Under the pieces are notes generated by a model, which worked only from the letters and a program-made list of their open reading frames with translations, did no database searches and was not told the DNA's origin. The translations under genes and the position numbers were made by a program. This document shows, in pieces, positions 58,324-64,000 of a stretch of DNA of 64,000 bases; positions within the stretch are counted from its first letter, which is position 1, and each line of letters starts with the position of its first letter. Origin of the DNA: Streptomyces sp. NL15-2K (GTDB lineage Bacteria > Actinomycetota > Actinomycetes > Streptomycetales > Streptomycetaceae); contig NZ_CP130630.1 of the NCBI RefSeq assembly GCF_030551255.1, forward strand, positions 6,615,501 to 6,679,500, read 5' to 3'.

Positions 58324-59226
58324 ATGTCCGGTGACGCCCTCAGCCTCGACCCCGCCGAGCTGAGAAGGAGGATCGACACCACCAAGGCCCACCCGGCCCG
58401 CGTCTACGACGTCTTCCTGGGCGGCAAGGACAACTACCCCGTCGACCGTGCGGCGGCCGCCGCCGCGCTCGCCGCCAATCCGCGGGGCTACCTCGACGTA
58501 CGGCACAACCGCGACTTCCTGCGCCGGGCGGTGAGCACGCTGGCGAAGGAGGACGGCATCCGGCAGTTCCTCGACATCGGCACCGGGCTGCCGACCGCGG
58601 AGAACGTCCACCAGATCGTCCAGCGCATCAACCCGGACGCCCGGGTGGTGTACGTCGACAACGACCCCGTCGTCCTCGCCCATGCCCGCGCCCTGCTCAC
58701 CAGCGGGCCCGAGGGCCGTACGGACTACATCGACGCCGACTTCAAGGACCCGGCGCACATTCTCGAACAGGCCGCGAAGACCCTGGACTTCGCCGAGCCG
58801 GTCGCACTGTGCCTCGTGGCGATCCTGCACTTCGTCGAGGACGAGGAGGCGTACCCGATCGTGCGCGAGCTGATGGACGCGCTGCCCTCAGGCAGCCGGC
58901 TCGTCCTCAGCCACCTCACCGAGGACCTCAACCCGGAGAACATCCGGGCGGTGCAGCGGACGTACACCGAGCGCGGGTTCACCTTCGTCCTGCGGTCCAA
59001 GGCGGAGGTCGAGCGCTTCTTCGCCGAGAGCTCCCTGGAGCTCGCCGAGCCGGGAGTCGTGCCGGCGCACCACTGGCGGCCGGACCACGCGGCGCCCGTG
59101 CCGGAGCAGCCGCAGGCGTCGTATCTGGCGACCCTCGACGCCATCGAGAAGGTGCGCTATGCCGACATCAACGACGTCACGGACGCGGACATCAATGTGT
59201 ACGCGGGCGTGGGGGTGAAGGCGTGA
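58324..59226 (+). CDS. SAM-dependent methyltransferase (DUF574/Methyltransf_19 type)
   Basis: 300 residues. Begins ALSLDPAELRRRIDTTKAHPARVYDVFLGGKDNYPVDR, the signature of this actinobacterial family, then QFLDIGTGLPTAENVHQ (SAM site), VVYVDNDPVVLAHARALL and LVLSHLTED. These proteins are very abundant in Streptomyces; their methyl acceptor is generally unknown. ATG at 58324 with AGGAG upstream. Confidence 0.92.
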   Translation: MSGDALSLDPAELRRRIDTTKAHPARVYDVFLGGKDNYPVDRAAAAAALAANPRGYLDVRHNRDFLRRAVSTLAKEDGIRQFLDIGTGLPTAENVHQIVQRINPDARVVYVDNDPVVLAHARALLTSGPEGRTDYIDADFKDPAHILEQAAKTLDFAEPVALCLVAILHFVEDEEAYPIVRELMDALPSGSRLVLSHLTEDLNPENIRAVQRTYTERGFTFVLRSKAEVERFFAESSLELAEPGVVPAHHWRPDHAAPVPEQPQASYLATLDAIEKVRYADINDVTDADINVYAGVGVKA

Positions 59227-59337
59227 GGCGGTGATCCGCGCTGACCGGCACGTCCGTATCCCGGAAAGCTGCTTGTAGGCGGCACGTACTTCTTTAGGCT
59301 GCCGGCACGAGTCGTCTCGCAGCCAAGGAGCCACGTC

Positions 59338-60552
59338 ATGACGGTCGCCGAGCCCGTGCCCACATCCGCCTCCGCGCCCTTGCCGCCCTTGGCCGCGCGG
59401 GCCCGGTCGATCGGGGGGTCGCCGGTGCGGGACATTCTCGCCGTCACCGCCCGCCCCGAGGTGATCAACTTCGCGGGCGGGCTGCCGGCTCCCGAACTGT
59501 TCGACCAGGAGGGCGTCGCCGCCGCGTTCCGTGACGTGCTCGCCGAGACGCCCGGGCGCGCCCTGCAGTACTCCACGACCGAGGGCGAGCCCGGGCTGCG
59601 GGCCGCGCTCGCCGCGCGCATGGCTTTGCGGGGGCTCGCCACGGACGCCGACGACGTGCTGGTCACGACCGGGTCGCAGCAGGCGCTGTCCCTGCTCGCG
59701 ACCGTGCTGCTGGAACCCGGGGACACGGTCCTCGTCGAAAGACCCTGCTATCTGGCGGCACTTCAGGCCTTCGGGTTCGCGGGCGCGCGGGTCGTGGCCG
59801 TGCCGGGGGACGAGGAGGGGCTGGATCCCGAGGCGCTGGAGGAGCTCGTGATACGGGAGCGGCCCAAGCTGCTCTACACCGTGCCCACCTTCCAGAACCC
59901 GACCGGCCGCACCCTGCCGGCCGAACGCCGGGCCGCCGTCGCCTCCGTCGCCGCCCGCCGGGGGCTGTGGATCATCGAGGACGACCCCTACGGGGAGCTG
60001 CGCTTCGAAGGCGAGCGGGTGCCGTGGATCGCCTCCTACGAGGAGGCCCGCGACCGGGTCGTCCTGCTCGGCTCCTTCTCCAAGGTCATGGCGCCGGGGC
60101 TGCGGCTGGGCTGGCTGCGGGCGCCCGGTGAGCTGCGTCGCGCCTGTGTGGTCGCCAAGCAGGCCGCCGATCTGCACACCGCCACCGTCAACCAGCTCGC
60201 CGCCGCACGGTACTTGGCGGACCGGGACCTGGACGCCCACGTCGGCCGGGTCGCCGGGGTGTACCGGGAGCGGCGGGACGCGATGCTGGGCGGGCTGCCG
60301 GAAGCCCTGCCCGCGGGCTCGACCTGGACACGTCCCGAGGGCGGGATGTTCCTCTGGGCCCGGCTGCCGTCGTCGTACGACACGACGGAGCTGCTGGGGA
60401 GGGTGGTGCGGCATGACGTGGCTTACGTTCCGGGGGCGCCCTTCTATGCCGGTGAGCCGGACCGGTCGACCCTGCGGCTGTGCTTCGTGACGCAGACGCC
60501 GGGGGAGATCGGGGAGGGGTTGCGGAGGTTGGGGGAGGGGCTGCGGGGCTGA
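59338..60552 (+). CDS. PLP-dependent aminotransferase (class I/II, 2-aminoadipate type)
   Basis: 404 residues. Class I/II aminotransferase: VINFAGGLPAPELFDQE, LVTTGSQQALSLLATVLLEPGD, PTFQNPTGRTLP, IIEDDPYGELRFEG and the PLP-Lys in GSFSKVMAPGLRLGW. It lacks the GntR-type HTH of MocR regulators, so it should be a free enzyme similar to LysN/2-aminoadipate aminotransferases. Substrate not certain. ATG at 59338 (AAGGAG upstream). Confidence 0.92.
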   Translation: MTVAEPVPTSASAPLPPLAARARSIGGSPVRDILAVTARPEVINFAGGLPAPELFDQEGVAAAFRDVLAETPGRALQYSTTEGEPGLRAALAARMALRGLATDADDVLVTTGSQQALSLLATVLLEPGDTVLVERPCYLAALQAFGFAGARVVAVPGDEEGLDPEALEELVIRERPKLLYTVPTFQNPTGRTLPAERRAAVASVAARRGLWIIEDDPYGELRFEGERVPWIASYEEARDRVVLLGSFSKVMAPGLRLGWLRAPGELRRACVVAKQAADLHTATVNQLAAARYLADRDLDAHVGRVAGVYRERRDAMLGGLPEALPAGSTWTRPEGGMFLWARLPSSYDTTELLGRVVRHDVAYVPGAPFYAGEPDRSTLRLCFVTQTPGEIGEGLRRLGEGLRG

Positions 60553-60591
60553 GCAGCGAGCCGTACACCATGGCGCTGCGACGGACGGTCT

Positions 60592-61476
60592 TCAGTCCCA
60601 CCAGAAGGACCAGATCCGCTGTCCCAGCACCTCGTGCTCGGCGTACTCGCGCAGCGCCTCGTGATGCCCCTGGGTGATGTTGTCCGGGCAGAACGCGAAG
60701 TGCTCGGCGGCCACGGCCTCGGCCTCCTCCCGGCTCGTGGGCGGGGCGGCGACGGACAGGACCAGCTGGTCGAAGGTGAGGGCGAGGACGCGTATGCCGA
60801 AGCGGTCCTCCCAGGAGCGGAGGACGGAGCAGAGGCGGGCCGTGTCGCCCTCGTAGTTCAGCGGGCCCGTCCAGCCGATCGCCGCCGGGATGTCGGCGCT
60901 GCGACGGGCCGGGACCAGGGCGAGACGCGGTTCCTTGAACCAGGAGCCCTCATCGAGGAGGGCGTCGGCGATCTCGGCGGCGCGGGCGTCGGGGTCGGCG
61001 GTGAGGGAGGCGGCGGCCGGGGCGAGGCCGGGCCACGTCGGGCCGAAGGGGCCCACCGTCTCGTCGTGGGATCGGGGATCGCCGAAGAGCTCGACGACGG
61101 TTTCCTTGCCCGGGTAGTCCTCGTCGGCGCCGAGTTCGTCCGCCGCGTCCTCCTCCCAGAACTCCGCCAGCACCTCCTCCGGGTCGTGATCCCCGGGATA
61201 GGACATCTCCCCGGGCATCAACTGCCACTCGTCCGGGCCGCCTTGAGTGCCGCCGACGTCTATCAGCACCGGCAGCAAGCCTGTTCGTCCGGCCGGCGTG
61301 CCCAGGGCGGTCCAGGCGCCGGAGGACGCGGCGTACTCGGCATGCCACAGCAACGGCTCGTGCCACGGGCCGTCGTCCGTCGCGTCGATCAGTCTCCCGA
61401 GCGGGAGTTCAAGCCCGAGGGAACGGCCGCTCGGGTCGGCCGCCAGCCGGGGCAAGGGGTTGGGAAGAGTCGCCAT
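60592..61476 (-). CDS. DUF4253 domain protein
   Basis: 294 residues from ATG 61476. The C-terminal half matches DUF4253: RLALVPARRSADIPAAIGWTGPLNYEGDTARLCSVLRSWEDRFGIRVLALTFDQLVLSVAAPP, ending AEHEVLGQRIWSFWWD. The N-terminal half is variable, rich in Asp and Glu. Function unknown; some members occur as immunity-like proteins, which would be speculation here. Convergent with the aminotransferase. Confidence 0.85.
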   Translation of the reverse strand: MATLPNPLPRLAADPSGRSLGLELPLGRLIDATDDGPWHEPLLWHAEYAASSGAWTALGTPAGRTGLLPVLIDVGGTQGGPDEWQLMPGEMSYPGDHDPEEVLAEFWEEDAADELGADEDYPGKETVVELFGDPRSHDETVGPFGPTWPGLAPAAASLTADPDARAAEIADALLDEGSWFKEPRLALVPARRSADIPAAIGWTGPLNYEGDTARLCSVLRSWEDRFGIRVLALTFDQLVLSVAAPPTSREEAEAVAAEHFAFCPDNITQGHHEALREYAEHEVLGQRIWSFWWD

Positions 61477-61613
61477 GTCGGTGACTGTAGGCGGTGCCAC
61501 TGACAACGGCTCTTCGAGGATTTCGCCGGGGCGGTTCACGCGGGGCGGGTGCGGGGGCTCTTACATCCGAAGGGGTTGGCAGTCGGCGAGGCCCCGGAGG
61601 AGAGGAGGGCCGG

Positions 61614-61868
61614 ATGGATCCGGTCACGGGGTCGGTCGTGGCGGCACTGGCGGGGCTGGGAGTTCACGTAGTCGCCGTGGTGCGGCAGGAGTTGAGGCTA
61701 CGGTGGGCGGCGCGGCGGGAGGCCGAGCGGGAGCGCTGTGAGTACGTGACCGAGCTGGTGCGGGCTCTGCCGAGGGGCTCCCGCTTGCACGAGGTCCAGG
61801 TGGATGGCAGTGAGGTTCACCTTGTGATCTCGGGCGACGGTGAACAGGCCAGGAGGGAATCGGCGTGA
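61614..61868 (+). CDS. Small single-pass membrane protein of an ECF sigma module
   Basis: 84 residues from ATG 61614, preceded by GGAGGAGAGGAGG. An N-terminal hydrophobic helix (TGSVVAALAGLGVHVVAVV) is followed by a charged cytoplasmic-type helix (RLRWAARREAERERCEYVTELVRAL) and a beta-like end (LHEVQVDGSEVHLVISGD). Its stop overlaps the sigma factor GTG as GTGA. It may anchor or modulate that sigma factor; unknown otherwise. Confidence 0.75.
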   Translation: MDPVTGSVVAALAGLGVHVVAVVRQELRLRWAARREAERERCEYVTELVRALPRGSRLHEVQVDGSEVHLVISGDGEQARRESA

Positions 61869-62467
61869 CGGATCCGGACCCGCCGGAAGGTGAGGACGAC
61901 TCCCTGGATCCTGTGCCGGTGGGAGGCGGTGGCACGGGGGCGTCGCAGGAGCGGTCCTCCTCGCTCGCGGACGGTATGTCGCCGGGGGACGCGGAGGCGT
62001 TCAGTGCTTTCTACCGCGCGTACTTCACGCGGCTGACCACGTATCTCGTGTATCAGGGTGCCTCGGTGCACCTCGCCTCCGAACTCGTGCAGGACACGAT
62101 GATCAAGGCGTATCGAAAGTGGCACGAGATCAGGTCGCCCAGTGGCTGGGCCTACAAGGTCGCCTACCAGGCCTTCGTCCGGCACGCCACGCGGGTGGAG
62201 GAGGACCCGGTCGAGGAGGTTCCGGAACCTACGGCCGTTCTGCACCGCCCCGGAGAGGCTGAGGCCTGGGTGCAGGAGCAGGAGATCGTCCGGGTGCTGG
62301 GAGCGTTACCCGCAAGGCAACGCCAGGTGCTGGCACTCACGCTGGACGGCTGGGAGCCGGCCGGGATCGCCGAGCTGATCGGGATCGAGGGGCCGGCAGT
62401 ACGGTCGAGTTTGCTGAAGGCGCGCAGAACCGTCGCCGAGTATCTCGCCGCCCGGGAGGAGGAGTGA
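61865..62467 (+). CDS. ECF-type sigma factor
   Basis: 200 residues from GTG 61865. Sigma region 2: DAEAFSAFYRAYFTRLTTYLVYQG, ASELVQDTMIKAYRKWHEI; region 4: LPARQRQVLALTLDGWEPAGIAELIGIEGPAVRSSLLKARRTV. The N-terminal 45 residues are extra and acidic. It lies between the small membrane protein and a large uncharacterised gene, with overlapping codons on both sides, so the three are translationally coupled. No classical zinc-containing anti-sigma factor (HxxxCxxC) is visible nearby. Confidence 0.92.
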   Translation: MTDPDPPEGEDDSLDPVPVGGGGTGASQERSSSLADGMSPGDAEAFSAFYRAYFTRLTTYLVYQGASVHLASELVQDTMIKAYRKWHEIRSPSGWAYKVAYQAFVRHATRVEEDPVEEVPEPTAVLHRPGEAEAWVQEQEIVRVLGALPARQRQVLALTLDGWEPAGIAELIGIEGPAVRSSLLKARRTVAEYLAAREEE

Positions 62468-63489
62468 TGGCCGACGAACCGGCTTCCGGGCCGGAGGAAT
62501 CCGCCGACGAGTGGCTCTCCGACGGGCACGACGAACTGCGCTCGGGGCTGTCCCGGTTCCTCGACGTGGATGGCGGGTTGCGTGAGGTGAGGGCGCATGC
62601 CGACGGGCATGGGGCCGTGGTGCGTGGGCTGCGCCGGGTGCTGGACGTCGAGCGGGGGCTGGCGGCGATTCTGCGGCCGGAGGCCGCAGGAGACCTCGTG
62701 GGGAGAGAGGGGCCGTCGGGGGGCGCGGAGTTGTCGGACGTGGCCGCGGCTGTGCGGGCCATTCCTGAGAGGCTGCGTCTGACCGTGCGCAAGGACCCTG
62801 TCATTGCCGCCTGTGTCGTCGGTGACCTTCTTGTACGGGCGCTCGAGCTTGCTGTGGGTCTCGATCAGGACCGGGATCGGCTCTTCGCCGAGGACGGCTG
62901 CCTCGAGCTCTATCGCGGGCGCGTCTCCGAGCTCGCACGGGCTGTCTCCCGCGCCTGCGCCGGGACCCGCGTCGTCGACCGTGCCCGCGACCTCGAGCGT
63001 GCCACCGCCCTCGACCGTGACCTCGCCCTTGAGCTGGCCCTTGAGCTCGCCCTTCACCTCGACCGCCCCCTCGCCCTCGCCAGCGCCGGCGACCGCGATC
63101 TCGCCCTTGTCCGCGACGTCGTCCGCGAGGTCACGTTCGAGCTCGCCCTCAACGTCGACCGCGACCTCGACCGCGCCCGGCGAATCGCCGACGCCCTCGC
63201 CCTCGAAGCAGGCCGTCGACTCAACCTGCACAGCGTGGAAGGCCTCCCCGCCGCCCTCCTCGACGGCGCCCTGGACGACTTCACCCACGCCGACCTCACC
63301 GGCGTGAACCCCACTGATCCCGATCTGGTCGGAATCCACTGGTCGGAGGAGGGCACCCGATGGCCTCGGGGCACGGACGTCGAGGAGCTGCGGAGCAGGT
63401 CCCAGGAGACCGCGCCGAACTCGGGCGTGTACGTGCTCGGGCAACCCCGGGGAGGAACCAGCCGTACCGGCGAGAACGTCCGCGTCTAG
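62467..63489 (+). CDS. Uncharacterised protein coupled to the ECF sigma factor
   Basis: About 340 residues from ATG 62467 (TGATG overlap with the sigma gene; GTG 62464 also possible, but AGGAGG fits the ATG better). N-terminal 130 residues are helical and charged. The centre (about 170-240) is a run of Arg/Asp/Leu/Ala-rich heptad-like repeats (RDLALELALELALHLDR). The C-terminus has LLDGALDDFTHADLTGVNPTDPDLVGIHWSEEGTRWPRG, a pentapeptide-like DLTGV motif. No enzyme motif is seen. By position it is likely the effector or regulator of the sigma factor. Confidence 0.8.
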   Translation: MADEPASGPEESADEWLSDGHDELRSGLSRFLDVDGGLREVRAHADGHGAVVRGLRRVLDVERGLAAILRPEAAGDLVGREGPSGGAELSDVAAAVRAIPERLRLTVRKDPVIAACVVGDLLVRALELAVGLDQDRDRLFAEDGCLELYRGRVSELARAVSRACAGTRVVDRARDLERATALDRDLALELALELALHLDRPLALASAGDRDLALVRDVVREVTFELALNVDRDLDRARRIADALALEAGRRLNLHSVEGLPAALLDGALDDFTHADLTGVNPTDPDLVGIHWSEEGTRWPRGTDVEELRSRSQETAPNSGVYVLGQPRGGTSRTGENVRV

Positions 63490-63502
63490 CCGACGCCGAC
63501 GA

Positions 63503-63739
63503 TCACACCGTCCCCGAGACGAACGCCGCCCAAGCTGCGCCGCCGACCTGGAACGTCGGCCCGCCCGGGGTCTTCGAGTCGCGGACGTGGACGGCGTGGG
63601 GGCAGGTGGCGACCTCCACGCACTCGCCGCCCTCGCTGCCGCTGCGGCGGGACTTGCGCCAGGTGTAGGCGACTTCGAGGCATTCGCCGCCTTCATCGCC
63701 GCTGTAGGTCGACTTGAACCACTGAAGTGCGGTGCTCAT
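63503..63739 (-). CDS. DUF397 protein
   Basis: 78 residues. Two copies of the DUF397 motif: LQWFKSTYSGDEGGECLEVAY and WRKSRRSGSEGGECVEVAT, then HAVHVRDSKTPGGPTF. DUF397 proteins are small acidic partners encoded next to helix-turn-helix DUF5753 regulators in actinobacteria, sometimes regarded as toxin-antitoxin-like pairs. ATGA overlap with the upstream regulator gene. Confidence 0.95.
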   Translation of the reverse strand: MSTALQWFKSTYSGDEGGECLEVAYTWRKSRRSGSEGGECVEVATCPHAVHVRDSKTPGGPTFQVGGAAWAAFVSGTV

Positions 63740-64000
63740 TGATCTCCTAGCAGACGCTCCAGCAGGCCCCGGGACTCGTGCCTGGTGAGGGCCTGTGTCC
63801 GCAGCATCGCATACTTGCGCGACATGATGGACACCTCGTCCGGGTCAGAAACCCACTGGCTGCCGCGCTGGCTCTCCGTATAGGCGAGGTGCTGGTGATC
63901 CTGTGTCTCAAGGAGCACGAACGGGCCATTGAGCCCAGCATGCGAAGGGCTGTCCAGTGGCAGGATCTGCAGGGAGAGGCCCGGCAGTTCGGCGCACTCG
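63736..64000 (-). CDS. Helix-turn-helix regulator with DUF5753 domain (C-terminal part)
   Basis: The minus-strand frame from the window end to 63736 encodes LPGLSLQILPL, GPFVLLET, YTESQRGSQWVSDPDEVSIMS and KYAMLRTQALTRHESRGLLERLL, the typical C-terminal half of DUF5753. The XRE-type DNA-binding N-terminus lies beyond the window. Its stop overlaps the DUF397 start by ATGA. Confidence 0.9.
   Translation of the reverse strand, partial: ECAELPGLSLQILPLDSPSHAGLNGPFVLLETQDHQHLAYTESQRGSQWVSDPDEVSIMSRKYAMLRTQALTRHESRGLLERLLGDQ

Noticed and set aside
60592..64000. Complete toxin-antitoxin or defence island at the right end
   Set aside because: Only a DUF397/DUF5753 pair and a DUF4253 protein are present; both are common actinobacterial families without proof of toxin or defence activity, and the pair is cut by the window edge.

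Overview
The window is chromosomal DNA from a Streptomyces species. The evidence is very high GC with strong third-position GC bias, many GTG and TTG starts, and stop/start overlaps of the ATGA or GTGA type. Gene content and order match, from memory, the S. coelicolor SCO3316-SCO3360 block: sigE-cseABC, radA-disA, ilvD, proC, trpS, an rRNA operon, bdtA, the bS22 gene, rsbN-bldN and rex-hemACD-hemB. Nothing suggests a plasmid or prophage. The only clear mobile element is one IS30-family insertion.

Layout. Bases 1-5.8 kb: a partial gene, an AraC/VOC pair, then on the minus strand the cell-envelope stress operon sigE-cseA-cseB-cseC and mutY. 5.9-8.1 kb: a two-component system whose sensor kinase gene is frameshifted. 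8.1-17.5 kb: PAP2 phosphatase, a Gly/Ser-linker membrane protein, radA-disA, a BACON-like surface protein, a Cys-rich protein, a Ppx/GppA phosphatase and a sugar isomerase/TetR pair. 18-28.8 kb: ilvD with a repeat-rich leader, a Ser/Thr kinase with a PQQ-type sensor, an SH3 protein, a methyltransferase, an ABC exporter behind an 18-bp palindromic operator, proC, and trpS behind a Trp-Trp leader-peptide attenuator. 29-34.7 kb: one complete 16S-23S-5S operon without spacer tRNA.

34.7-48.5 kb: HAD phosphatase, a decayed membrane-protein gene, MFS transporter, AcuC, a 1.2 kb noncoding tandem-repeat block, bdtA, bS22, epimerase, acyltransferase, the IS30 element, then rsbN and bldN. 48.5-57.4 kb: glutaredoxin-like gene, then rex-hemA-hemC-hemD as one overlapping operon with a Rex operator over its promoter, a 16-bp x10 tandem repeat, a BBE-type oxidoreductase, a palindromic repeat and hemB. 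57.7-64 kb: DUF805 protein, SAM methyltransferase, aminotransferase, DUF4253 protein, a three-gene ECF sigma module, and a DUF397/helix-turn-helix pair cut by the window end.

The recognisable regulatory logic covers envelope stress (SigE/CseABC), c-di-AMP (DisA), the developmental cascade (BdtA, BldN and its anti-sigma RsbN), NADH/NAD+-responsive tetrapyrrole synthesis (Rex-HemACD, HemB nearby) and tryptophan-responsive attenuation (trpS). The main anomalies are the single-base frameshift in the 6 kb kinase, an internal deletion in the 35.5 kb membrane gene, the IS30 copy lodged in the loop of a bidirectional terminator beside rsbN-bldN, several tandem-repeat arrays, and a dispersed repeat present in three copies. 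I did not find a clear defence, phage or biosynthetic system. The least-explained coding block is the ECF sigma module at 61.6-63.5 kb.
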